Assembly (NCBI GenBank): GCA_009845995.1
Contig: VXYK01000055.1
Span: 146,539 to 183,087 of the forward strand
Source of the DNA: Acidimicrobiaceae bacterium
GTDB lineage: Bacteria; Actinomycetota; Acidimicrobiia; Acidimicrobiales; Aldehydirespiratoraceae
Length of the DNA stretch: 36,549 nt
Direction: 5' to 3'
The position numbers and the translations under genes were made by a program. Shown piece after piece: positions 23,880 through 31,725 of the stretch. The notes beneath the pieces were generated by a model, which saw only the letters and a program-made list of their open reading frames with translations, ran no database searches and was not told the DNA's origin. How positions within the stretch are numbered: the stretch's first letter is position 1; each line of letters opens with the position of its first letter.

Positions 23880-24493
23880 GCGACGTTGCTGTCCGGATCG
23901 TTGTAGCCGAGGACGAGCCGATCATTCGGCTTGACCTCGCGGAGACTCTGCGCTCTGAGGGCTACGAAGTAGTAGCCGATACCGGGCGTGGCGACGAAGC
24001 GGTGTCGCTGGTCAAAACCCACGCGCCCGACCTGGTGCTGCTCGATATCAAAATGCCGGGGCTTGATGGGATATCGGCTGCTGAGACAATCACCAAGGAG
24101 ACCAGGACAGCGGTTGTCGTCCTCACCGCTTTCAGCCAGCGCGACTTGATCGAACGAGCTGTCGAAGCGGGGGCGATGACCTATCTGGTGAAGCCGTATC
24201 AGCGAGCGGAACTGGTGGCGGCCATCGAAACGGCTCTTGCTCGCTTCCGTGAGTATTCGCTGCTCGAAGACCAGGTGAGCGACCTTGCTGAACGGCTCGA
24301 GGTTCGCAAATTGATCGACCGGGCCAAGGGTCTACTCATCGACGACCACAACATGAGCGAGAACGACGCTTTTAGGTTCTTGCAGCAGCAGGCCATGTCG
24401 TCCAGGCGTTCTATGGCCGAGGTCGCAGACGACGTACTCTCCGGCAAGAACATCGATTTATCCGGCGGATCGATGGGCTCCGGATCGGACTAG
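23876..24493 (+). CDS. pdtaR: ANTAR-domain response regulator, PdtaR-like
   Basis: The 205-residue protein has an N-terminal receiver domain (RIVVAEDEPIIRLDLAETL, phosphoacceptor D57 in LVLLDIKMPGLDG, LTAF, and K107 in VKPYQ). A helix leads to an ANTAR RNA-binding domain (LAERLEVRKLIDRAKGLLID to MSENDAFRFLQQQAMSSRRSMAEVADDVL). ANTAR regulators bind paired hairpins in leaders and act by antitermination. The placement just before polA and rpsA is that of mycobacterial pdtaR (Rv1626), whose kinase PdtaS is encoded elsewhere; no kinase is in this window. The GTG start overlaps the coiled-coil gene. Confidence 0.9.
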   Translation: MSDVAVRIVVAEDEPIIRLDLAETLRSEGYEVVADTGRGDEAVSLVKTHAPDLVLLDIKMPGLDGISAAETITKETRTAVVVLTAFSQRDLIERAVEAGAMTYLVKPYQRAELVAAIETALARFREYSLLEDQVSDLAERLEVRKLIDRAKGLLIDDHNMSENDAFRFLQQQAMSSRRSMAEVADDVLSGKNIDLSGGSMGSGSD

Positions 24494-24496
24494 GGT
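24491..24496 (+). promoter_or_regulatory. Putative -10 box (TAGGGT) for leaderless polA mRNA
   Basis: TAGGGT begins with the stop codon of the ANTAR regulator and ends seven bases before the polA ATG. No Shine-Dalgarno lies between. The geometry fits a TANNNT promoter giving an mRNA that starts at the initiation codon. Confidence 0.45.
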
Positions 24497-24503
24497 CTGC
24501 GCG

Positions 24504-27167
24504 ATGGCCAAGTTGATGCTCATTGACGGCAACTCGCTCGTCTACCGCGCATTCTTTGCGTTGCCGACCGACATGGCGACGGCTTCCGGACAGGTGACCA
24601 ACGCTGTCTACGGGTTCACCTCAATGCTGATCTACCTCCTCAAAGAGCATGAGCCGGATCGGATTGTTGTCGCCTTTGATCGGCCAGAACCGACGTTTCG
24701 TCACGAGTTGACGCCGACCTACAAGGCACAACGAGAGTCGGCACCCGACATCCTCCGCCAACAGATGGGCCTGGTCCGCGAAGTGCTTGACGTGCTGGCC
24801 ATGCCGGTGCTTGACAAGGCCGGCTATGAGGCAGACGACATAATCGCCACCCTGGCCACGCAGGGCCGAGACGTTGGGGAGGATGTCATCATCGTCACAG
24901 GTGATCGTGACAGCTACCAGCTTGTCGAAGACCCCCATGTCAAGGTGCTCTACAACAAGAGGGGCGTGTCTGATTACGCCTTCTACGACGAGGCCGGAAT
25001 CAAGGAGCGCACCGGTGTGGCGCCGAGTGACTACGTCCAGTACGCGGCGCTGCGCGGAGACAATTCCGACAACCTCCCAGGGGTACCGGGTGTTGGAGAG
25101 AAGACCGCCGCCAAGCTCATCAACGAACGCGGCGGAATTGACGGGATCTACGCCTCGCTCGACGAATTCACGCCGAAGCTGAGGGAGAACCTCAGCGCGC
25201 ACGAAGCCGATGTCCGCAACAACGTCGAAATGATGGCTCTGGTGCGCGATCTGGAACTGCCTTCGGCGATCGACGATTTGGTCATGGGCGAAATCGACCA
25301 GCTCGAGCTGTCAAGGCTCTTCGAGTTCCTCGAATTCCGAAGCCTGCAGGAGCGCCTGAGCGAAGTGCTCGGTGAGGTTGCCGCACCGGCGGGCGGCGGC
25401 GTTGAGGTGCTCGAAGCGGAGATCACCGTGTACGAAACCCCTAACGAAGCGGTCGGTGCCTTGAGTGCTGCGGGCAGTGGAAGCGGAGTGCTTGCGGTGG
25501 CGGTGCCTGAGCATGGGATTGACGACGGCCTCGCCTTCGTCACGGACGGCGCCTCCGCAGAGGTCGGGTTCGTGCCAGGCTCGCTGCTGAAGCACCAAGA
25601 AGTATTGGAAGCACTGAGTCTGCTGCTCGGAGCTGATGGACGCGAAGTGGCCATGCACGGTGCCAAGGCAACGGCGCGTCGCTTGCTCGACCTCGGAGTG
25701 GATTTGCGGCATCTCGTGTTCGACACCCGGTTGGCGGCCTACCTGCTCAACCCCGCCGAAACGGCGTATGACCTCGACAAACTGCTCAAACGCCACACAG
25801 AAATGGAAATGCCCGAGTCCGCTGCCGCTCTGGGACAACTGGACCTCGACGGAACGGACGAGGACTTGATGGCCGAACCGACGCGACATGCCTTGGCAGT
25901 CGACCGACTCGTGGAACCGATGAGAAAGGCGCTCGACGTCCAAGGACTCAGCGCGCTCAACGATGAACTCGAAGTTCCCTTGGTGCGGGTGTTGGCCCGG
26001 ATGGAACAGTGCGGCATTGCCGTTGACCGTGAGGCGCTGGTGCGAATTCGTGATGAACTCACCGCCGAAACCGAACAGTTCCGAGCCGCGGTCATCGCCG
26101 ACGCCGGTCATGAGTTCAACGTCAACAGCACCAAGCAACTACGCGAAGTCTTGTTCGAGGAACTGGAGTTGACCCCTCTGAAAAAGACCAAGACGGGTTA
26201 CAGCACCGACGCGCAGACACTCGAGAAGATCCGCGATCAACATCAGATAGTGGAGAACCTCCTTCGTTTCCGCGAGGTGGAGAAACTGCGCTCCACCTAC
26301 GGCGAAGGGCTGGTGGCCGAGATCGGGCCCAATGACCGCATCAGGGCCACTTTCAACCAAACGGTGGCTCGCACCGGACGGCTCAGTTCCGACGCCCCGA
26401 ACCTACACAACATTCCGGTCCGCTCGGACAGAGGCCGGGTGTTCAGAACCGCGTTCGTCGCCCCGACGGGACACAAACTGCTGGTAGCGGACTACGACCA
26501 GATTGAACTTCGCTGTATCGCTCACCTGGCAGAAGATCCAGGCCTGATCGAGGCATTCGAAGCCGGCGACGACATCCACACCGCCACCGCTTCGAAGATA
26601 TTTCACATCGCTCCCGACGAAGTGGGTATTGAGCAGCGCTCAAGCGCGAAAATGGTGTCCTACGGGCTTGCCTACGGAATGGAGTCCTACGGGTTGGCAC
26701 AGCGGCTCAATATCGGGGTCGCTGAGGCCGCGGAAATCCTTGACTCGTATTTCGGCGCCTTCCCAGCGGTGAAGCAGTACATGGACGACACCGTCAAACT
26801 TGCTCGCGAGCGCGGCTACACCGAGACCTTGTTCGGGCGCCGTCGGCAGATACCGGAATTGTCGGCTTCCAACCGCCAGGTTCGCCAGGCAGGGGAGCGT
26901 CAGGCAATGAATGCCGGGATCCAAGGGTTGGCGGCCGATATTTTCAAAGTTGCGCTGGTTCGCCTCGACGAGGCCATTGAAACCACGGGTGTCGACAGTC
27001 GGATCGTGCTTCAGGTTCACGACGAGATCATTCTCGAGTCACCCGACGCCGAGGTCGAGCAAGCCAAGGAGATGACCACTTCGATCATGCGCGATGCGTT
27101 CGAGCTGAGGGTACCCCTGGAGATCGATCTGCAGGTCGCTTCAACCTGGGCCGGCGCCAAGGGATGA
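24504..27167 (+). CDS. polA: DNA polymerase I
   Basis: The 887-residue enzyme fills gaps after excision repair and removes primers. Residues 1-290 are the 5' nuclease (LMLIDGNSLVYRAFFAL, YEADDIIATLA, VTGDRDSYQLV, GVGEKTAAKLI). Residues ~305-480 form a proofreading-like domain that has lost its catalytic motifs: the DxE strand reads VLAVAVPEH, and the NxxxD motif is gone. The polymerase domain follows, with motif A DYDQIELR (D663), motif B RSSAKMVSYGLAYG and motif C VHDE (D840). Tyr720 occupies the position of E. coli Phe762, as in M. tuberculosis PolA. ATG 24504 gives the natural start. A leaderless promoter probably precedes it. Confidence 0.97.
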   Translation: MAKLMLIDGNSLVYRAFFALPTDMATASGQVTNAVYGFTSMLIYLLKEHEPDRIVVAFDRPEPTFRHELTPTYKAQRESAPDILRQQMGLVREVLDVLAMPVLDKAGYEADDIIATLATQGRDVGEDVIIVTGDRDSYQLVEDPHVKVLYNKRGVSDYAFYDEAGIKERTGVAPSDYVQYAALRGDNSDNLPGVPGVGEKTAAKLINERGGIDGIYASLDEFTPKLRENLSAHEADVRNNVEMMALVRDLELPSAIDDLVMGEIDQLELSRLFEFLEFRSLQERLSEVLGEVAAPAGGGVEVLEAEITVYETPNEAVGALSAAGSGSGVLAVAVPEHGIDDGLAFVTDGASAEVGFVPGSLLKHQEVLEALSLLLGADGREVAMHGAKATARRLLDLGVDLRHLVFDTRLAAYLLNPAETAYDLDKLLKRHTEMEMPESAAALGQLDLDGTDEDLMAEPTRHALAVDRLVEPMRKALDVQGLSALNDELEVPLVRVLARMEQCGIAVDREALVRIRDELTAETEQFRAAVIADAGHEFNVNSTKQLREVLFEELELTPLKKTKTGYSTDAQTLEKIRDQHQIVENLLRFREVEKLRSTYGEGLVAEIGPNDRIRATFNQTVARTGRLSSDAPNLHNIPVRSDRGRVFRTAFVAPTGHKLLVADYDQIELRCIAHLAEDPGLIEAFEAGDDIHTATASKIFHIAPDEVGIEQRSSAKMVSYGLAYGMESYGLAQRLNIGVAEAAEILDSYFGAFPAVKQYMDDTVKLARERGYTETLFGRRRQIPELSASNRQVRQAGERQAMNAGIQGLAADIFKVALVRLDEAIETTGVDSRIVLQVHDEIILESPDAEVEQAKEMTTSIMRDAFELRVPLEIDLQVASTWAGAKG

Positions 27168-27325
27168 GCACGGGGTTGACAAGCACAGCGTTGATTACAG
27201 ATTGCTGACAAATTCCTGATCGGGTCTGGCCGGGGTGACATCTTGGTAGCGTTTCTGGGCTGTCCAAACCGACAGGGCTCCGCGGTCCGATACCGAGGTG
27301 CCAGCTCTATCCGACAAAAACTCCA
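27168..27325 (+). promoter_or_regulatory. rpsA leader and promoter region
   Basis: The 158-base gap between polA and rpsA contains TTGACA (27176-27181) and TAGCGT (27247-27252) as promoter candidates that are not spaced as one pair. A CTGTC/GACAG hairpin lies at 27260-27275. No purine-rich ribosome-binding site precedes the rpsA ATG. A weakly primed leader is typical of S1 genes, which are autoregulated in E. coli. Confidence 0.4.
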
Positions 27326-28774
27326 ATGCAAGACAACACGACCCTCGAGGCTGATCCCGAGTCTCGATTCGGAACATTCGATTCCGATGGCAACTACACC
27401 CCCCGCCAAATCATTGACGCAGACCTCGGGGGGGTGGATATCGAGGAGGCATACACCTCCGCAATGGTTGTTGTTGAAGACGGCCAACTTGTCGAAGGCA
27501 CGGTTGTGCGGGTCGACCAGGACGAGGTGCTTCTCGACATCGGCTACAAGTCCGAAGGTGTGATCCCCAGCCGCGAATTGTCGATCCGCAATGACGTGGA
27601 CCCCAACGAAATCGTCTCCATGGGCGAGACCGTCGAAGCCCTGGTGCTCACCAAAGAAGACAAGGACGGACGTCTGCTCCTGTCCAAGAAACGCGCCCAG
27701 TACGAGCGGGCCTGGGGCGAGATCGAAGGGATCAAAGAAGCCGGGGGCATGGTCAAGGGGCTGGTGATCGAAGTCGTCAAGGGCGGTTTGATCATGGACA
27801 TCGGCTTGCGGGGATTCCTGCCCGCCTCGCTGGTTGAACTGCGCCGAGTGCGGGACCTGCAGCCCTATGTGGGACAGCATTTCGAGGCCAAGATCATCGA
27901 ACTCGACAAGAACCGCAACAATGTGGTGCTGTCTCGCAGAGCTTGGCTGGAAGAAGCCCAGAAGGAACAGCGCGAAGCGTTCCTCGACAATCTGAAACCG
28001 GGCGAGAAGCGCACCGGTGTGGTCTCTTCGGTCGTCAATTTCGGTGCGTTCGTTGATCTGGGGGGCATGGACGGGCTGGTCCATGTGTCGGAGCTTTCCT
28101 GGAAGCATGTCGACCACCCGAACTCGGTGGTGACCGTCGGTGACGAGATCGAGGTTCAGGTTCTTGAAGTCGATCTCAGCCGCGAGCGCATCAGTTTGTC
28201 GTTGAAGGCCACTCAGCAGGATCCGTGGCAGGAGTTCGCCTCCAGCCACCGTGTCGGCGAGCTGGTTTATGGTCGAGTGACCAAACTCGTGCCATTCGGT
28301 TCGTTCGTCCAGGTGGGCGACGGCATCGAGGGACTTGTGCACATTTCTGAAATGTCTGCGCACCACGTTGATCTGCCCGAACAGGTGGTCACTCCGGGTG
28401 AAGAGCTGTGGGTGAAGATCATTGATCTTGATCTTCAGCGCCGACGCATCAGTCTCTCGATCAAGCAGGCCGCTGAAGGTGGTCAGGTTGCCGCCGAGTA
28501 CCAGGAGCACTTCGGTGATCATGCTTACGACGAGGAAGGCAACTACATCGGCGGCGATGAGAGTTCTGAGGGTCAGCAGGCATGGGAGGAGTACTACGCT
28601 GAAGCCGGCGAAGACGCTCCAGTCCCGGGTCTGATCGAGACTGCCGAGGACGGAACCGAGTACGAGTACGTCGAAGTCACAGAAGAAGTCGAAGTCACCG
28701 AAGAGGTCGAGGCGGACGAAGGCGAGGCCGCGCAGGCCGATGTCGCGGAAGACGAGTACGTCAAGGCCGACTAG
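27326..28774 (+). CDS. rpsA: 30S ribosomal protein S1
   Basis: The 482-residue protein has four S1 RNA-binding domains beginning near residues 53 (GQLVEGTVVRVDQDEVLLDIG), 139 (GMVKGLVIEVVKGGLIMDIG), 226 (GEKRTGVVSSVVNFGAFVDLG) and 311 (GELVYGRVTKLVPFGSFVQVG). A strongly acidic tail with EVTEEVEVTEEVE-type repeats follows. It brings structured mRNAs to the small ribosomal subunit. The four-domain form with an acidic tail is the actinobacterial type; E. coli has six. ATG 27326 lacks a Shine-Dalgarno. The stop shares one base with the coaE start. Confidence 0.96.
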   Translation: MQDNTTLEADPESRFGTFDSDGNYTPRQIIDADLGGVDIEEAYTSAMVVVEDGQLVEGTVVRVDQDEVLLDIGYKSEGVIPSRELSIRNDVDPNEIVSMGETVEALVLTKEDKDGRLLLSKKRAQYERAWGEIEGIKEAGGMVKGLVIEVVKGGLIMDIGLRGFLPASLVELRRVRDLQPYVGQHFEAKIIELDKNRNNVVLSRRAWLEEAQKEQREAFLDNLKPGEKRTGVVSSVVNFGAFVDLGGMDGLVHVSELSWKHVDHPNSVVTVGDEIEVQVLEVDLSRERISLSLKATQQDPWQEFASSHRVGELVYGRVTKLVPFGSFVQVGDGIEGLVHISEMSAHHVDLPEQVVTPGEELWVKIIDLDLQRRRISLSIKQAAEGGQVAAEYQEHFGDHAYDEEGNYIGGDESSEGQQAWEEYYAEAGEDAPVPGLIETAEDGTEYEYVEVTEEVEVTEEVEADEGEAAQADVAEDEYVKAD

Positions 28775-29403
28775 TGATCGAGATCGCGCTCACCGGCGGG
28801 ATGGGCTCAGGCAAGTCGACTGTTGCCGATGCCTTCGTGGCCCGGGGGGCGGAACTGATCGACGCCGACCGGATCGTGCGGGAATTGCAGGAGCCTGGGC
28901 AGCCTGTTTTCGAGGCGATGGTTCAGCGTTGGGGTACAGGAGTCGTGGCGGAAGACGGCACCCTCAATCGCGGTGCCGTAGCCGAGATCGCCTTCAACGA
29001 CGATGACGAGTTGAAAGCCTTGGGTGAGATCGTTCACCCGGCGCTCTACAACGAGATCGAGCGGCGTCGTGGGCTCTTGGCGGGCAGTGATGCTGTCGTT
29101 GTGCTTGATCTCCCGCTGCTGGTAGGTGCCGATGGGACCTCGATCGCGGACCAGTTCGGGGAACTCGCCGGGATTGTCGTGGTGGACGCGGACACTGAGA
29201 CGACGGTTGAGCGCCTGGTGGCCGGTCGGGGGTTCGATGAAGCCGATGCCCGGACCCGGATCGCCAATCAGGCGAGCCGGGAAGCCCGCAGATCAGTAGC
29301 CGACTGGGTTATCGACAATTCCGGGGACTTGACAGCGCTGGAACGTAATATCGACAACGCCTGGGAATGGATCACCTCCCTCCCACACACGTCAGCTTCC
29401 TAG
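28774..29403 (+). CDS. coaE: Dephospho-CoA kinase
   Basis: The 209-residue kinase phosphorylates dephospho-CoA to CoA, the last step of coenzyme A synthesis. It has the P-loop LTGGMGSGKSTVADAF (residues 6-21), the DADRIVREL substrate motif, VVLDLPLLVG and a lid region RLVAGRGFDEADARTRIANQ. The GTG start overlaps the last base of the rpsA stop (TAGTG), so it is co-translated with S1. It lacks the C-terminal UPF0157 domain fused to mycobacterial CoaE. Tandem repeats begin eight bases after its stop. Confidence 0.95.
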   Translation: MIEIALTGGMGSGKSTVADAFVARGAELIDADRIVRELQEPGQPVFEAMVQRWGTGVVAEDGTLNRGAVAEIAFNDDDELKALGEIVHPALYNEIERRRGLLAGSDAVVVLDLPLLVGADGTSIADQFGELAGIVVVDADTETTVERLVAGRGFDEADARTRIANQASREARRSVADWVIDNSGDLTALERNIDNAWEWITSLPHTSAS

Positions 29404-29410
29404 CACCGTG

Positions 29411-29585
29411 CCCCGCGGCTCCGGCTGCGCCCGGCAATAGCAACGCTCCGCGGCTCCGGCTGCGCCCGGCAATAGCAACGCCCCGCGGCTCCGGCTGCGC
29501 CCGGCAATAGCAACGCTCCGCGGCTCCGGCTACGCCCGGCAATAGCAACGCCCCGCGGCTCCGGCTGCGCCCGGCGATAACAGCG
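29411..29585 (+). repeat. Five tandem 35-bp repeats before uvrB
   Basis: Five head-to-tail copies of 35 bp lie at 29411, 29446, 29481, 29516 and 29551. The unit starts CCCCGCGGCTCCGGCTGCG and ends GGCAATAGCAACG. Copies 1, 3 and 5 begin CCCC and copies 2 and 4 begin CTCC, so a 70-bp unit was probably duplicated. Copy 4 has one further change and copy 5 differs in its last bases. The 35-bp period is not a multiple of three and all frames contain stops or low-complexity peptide, so it is non-coding. Each unit holds a CCGCGG palindrome and a CCGG-N6-CCGG stem. Confidence 0.97.
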
Positions 29586-29591
29586 TAGGAT
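29586..29591 (+). promoter_or_regulatory. Putative -10 box (TAGGAT) for leaderless uvrB mRNA
   Basis: TAGGAT starts at the first base after the tandem repeats and ends six bases before the uvrB GTG. The -35 region would fall inside the last repeat copy. No GAAC-N4-GTTC SOS box is visible between coaE and uvrB. Confidence 0.45.
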
Positions 29592-29597
29592 CAGAGG

Positions 29598-31646
29598 GTG
29601 CCTCCTGCGACGGTTCCCAGTGCCCGCACATCGTTCAAGGTCGTCTCGGCTTTCGAACCGAGCGGAGATCAGCCCGCAGCTATCGAGGCGCTGGCAGAGG
29701 GCATCGAACGAGGTGACCGTTTCCAGACTCTGCTGGGCATCACCGGCTCGGGAAAGAGCGCCACGATTGCCTGGAGCATCGAGAAAGTCCAGCGTCCGAC
29801 GCTCGTCTTAGCTCCCAACAAGTCACTCGCCGCGCAGTTGGCCAACGAGCTCAAAGAGTTCTTCCCGGACAACCGGGTCGAGTACTTCGTCAGCTACTAC
29901 GACTACTACCAGCCCGAGGCTTACATGCCCTCGAGCGACACCTACATCGAGAAGGACTCGTCGGTCAACGACGAGATCGACCGTCTGCGTCACTCGGCCA
30001 CCTCAGCTCTGCTCACCAGGCGCGACACGATCGTGGTGGCGTCGGTCTCCGCGATTTACGGACTGGGTTCGCCCGAGGAGTACGAGAATCAACTGTTGGT
30101 GTTGCGCACAGGGGATGAGCACGATCAGCGTTCGATACTTCGCCGTCTGGTCGACCTCCAGTACGAGCGCAACGACATGAACTTGGTCAGGGGCAAGTTC
30201 AGGGTTCGCGGTGACACCATCGAAATCCATCCGGCTTATGACGAGACCGCAGTGCGAGTCGAGTTGTTCGGAGATGACGTTGAGCAGATCACGGTGGTGG
30301 ATCCGTTGACGGGGGAGAGGCTTCAGTCGTTGGAGGAACTGGTCGTGTTCCCAGCCACTCACTACGCCACCAGTCAAGCGACCATGCTCGCGGCGATGGA
30401 GAGGATCGAAATAGAGCTTCGGGAGCGGTTGGCGCTGTTCGAGAAAGAGGGGAAATTGCTCGAAGCACAGCGGCTGCGAATGTGCACCGAATACGACCTG
30501 GAGATGATGCAAGAGTTGGGCTACTGCAACGGCATCGAGAATTATTCGGGCCCGATCGACGGTCGTGGCCCTGGTGAAGCGCCGTACACCCTGCTCGATT
30601 ACTTCCCCGAGGATTTCTTGATGGTGATCGATGAGTCGCATGTGGCCGTGCCGCAACTGCACGGCCAGTACGAGGGAGACCGGAGCCGCAAGGCCACGCT
30701 CATCGAGCACGGATTCCGGCTTCCCTCCGCAGCCGACAACCGTCCTTTGCGTTTCGACGAGGTGATGGCGCGCATCAACCAAGCGGTGTTCTTGTCGGCC
30801 ACCCCGGGTGCGTACGAAATAGAGGTGTCCTCACAGGTCGTCGAACAGATCGTGAGGCCCACGGGCCTTATTGATCCGGCGGTGATCGTGAAACCCACCA
30901 AAGGGCAGATTGACGATTTGCAGGAGCTGATCTCGGGCCGCGTGGGGCGCGGTGAGCGGGTGTTGGTGACGACGCTCACCAAGAAAATGGCTGAGGACCT
31001 CACGGATTATCTGCTGGAGCTCGGTGTTCGGGTTCGTTACCTGCACAGCGAGGTCGACACGATCCAGCGAATCGAGATCCTGCGTGACCTCCGCATGGGC
31101 GAGTTCGACGTGTTGGTCGGCATCAATCTGCTGCGGGAGGGTCTTGATCTTCCCGAAGTGTCGTTGGTGGCGATTCTTGATGCGGACAAGGAAGGCTTCC
31201 TGCGCAGCGACACGTCGCTGATTCAGATGATCGGCCGGGCTGCCCGCAATGTCGCCGGTGAGGTGGTGATGTATGCCGACCGGGTAACCGATTCGATGCA
31301 GCGGGCCATCAGCGAAACCATGCGTCGGCGCCAACTTCAACAGGCGTACAACGACGAGCACGGGATCGACCCGCGATCGGTGCGCAAGGAGATCACCGAC
31401 ATCCTGTCGATGATCCGACCCCAAGAGGAGCTTTCACCCGTCCCCGAGGCTCTGTCGGAGTTGGGTCGCAAGCGCCGAGCAACAGATGAACTCAGTGATC
31501 TTCCCGAGGACGAGCTGGAGCGTCTGATTCGCACACTCGAGCAGGAGATGCACGACGCGGCCATCGATCTGCGCTTCGAATACGCCGCCCGCCTACGCGA
31601 CGAAATAAAGGAACTGCGCCGCGAACTCCGCGACATGCGCCGCTGA
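29598..31646 (+). CDS. uvrB: Excinuclease ABC subunit B
   Basis: The 682-residue damage-verifying helicase has Walker A GITGSGKS (residues 47-54; most homologues have Thr after Lys). The beta-hairpin region [12 protein letters not shown] is intact, followed by [16 protein letters not shown]. Further motifs are [19 protein letters not shown], and the C-terminal helicase motif with [29 protein letters not shown] and [13 protein letters not shown] domain at the C-terminus ([23 protein letters not shown]) binds UvrC. The GTG at 29598 leaves a normal N-terminus. UvrA loads UvrB on lesions and UvrC then cuts; all three are encoded here. Confidence 0.97.
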   Translation: MPPATVPSARTSFKVVSAFEPSGDQPAAIEALAEGIERGDRFQTLLGITGSGKSATIAWSIEKVQRPTLVLAPNKSLAAQLANELKEFFPDNRVEYFVSYYDYYQPEAYMPSSDTYIEKDSSVNDEIDRLRHSATSALLTRRDTIVVASVSAIYGLGSPEEYENQLLVLRTGDEHDQRSILRRLVDLQYERNDMNLVRGKFRVRGDTIEIHPAYDETAVRVELFGDDVEQITVVDPLTGERLQSLEELVVFPATHYATSQATMLAAMERIEIELRERLALFEKEGKLLEAQRLRMCTEYDLEMMQELGYCNGIENYSGPIDGRGPGEAPYTLLDYFPEDFLMVIDESHVAVPQLHGQYEGDRSRKATLIEHGFRLPSAADNRPLRFDEVMARINQAVFLSATPGAYEIEVSSQVVEQIVRPTGLIDPAVIVKPTKGQIDDLQELISGRVGRGERVLVTTLTKKMAEDLTDYLLELGVRVRYLHSEVDTIQRIEILRDLRMGEFDVLVGINLLREGLDLPEVSLVAILDADKEGFLRSDTSLIQMIGRAARNVAGEVVMYADRVTDSMQRAISETMRRRQLQQAYNDEHGIDPRSVRKEITDILSMIRPQEELSPVPEALSELGRKRRATDELSDLPEDELERLIRTLEQEMHDAAIDLRFEYAARLRDEIKELRRELRDMRR

Positions 31647-31675
31647 TTCGACACTACGCGATCCACATTCAGATT

Positions 31676-31693
31676 TCCGAACTTGTGTTCGGA
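31676..31693. promoter_or_regulatory. LexA-type SOS box before uvrA
   Basis: TCCGAACTTGTGTTCGGA is a perfect palindrome with 7-bp arms and contains the GAAC-N4-GTTC core of Gram-positive and actinobacterial LexA sites. It lies 32 bases upstream of the uvrA GTG, overlapping where the -35 region of the TAGAGT promoter would be. Repressor binding there would block transcription until DNA damage. Confidence 0.85.
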
Positions 31694-31713
31694 TCTTGAG
31701 AGAAGCGGGGCGC

Positions 31714-31719
31714 TAGAGT
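31714..31719 (+). promoter_or_regulatory. Putative -10 box (TAGAGT) for leaderless uvrA mRNA
   Basis: TAGAGT ends six bases before the uvrA GTG, so transcription should start at or beside the start codon. No Shine-Dalgarno is present in those six bases. Confidence 0.5.
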
Positions 31720-31725
31720 GCGGGC

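Noticed and set aside
27017..28522. Minus-strand open frame of 501 codons opposite rpsA
   Set aside because: rpsA with four S1 domains explains the sequence. The antisense product shows no domain and crosses into polA and the rpsA promoter region.
29411..29585. Possible CRISPR array
   Set aside because: The 35-bp units are directly adjacent with no unique spacers and no cas genes are nearby, so it is a plain tandem repeat.
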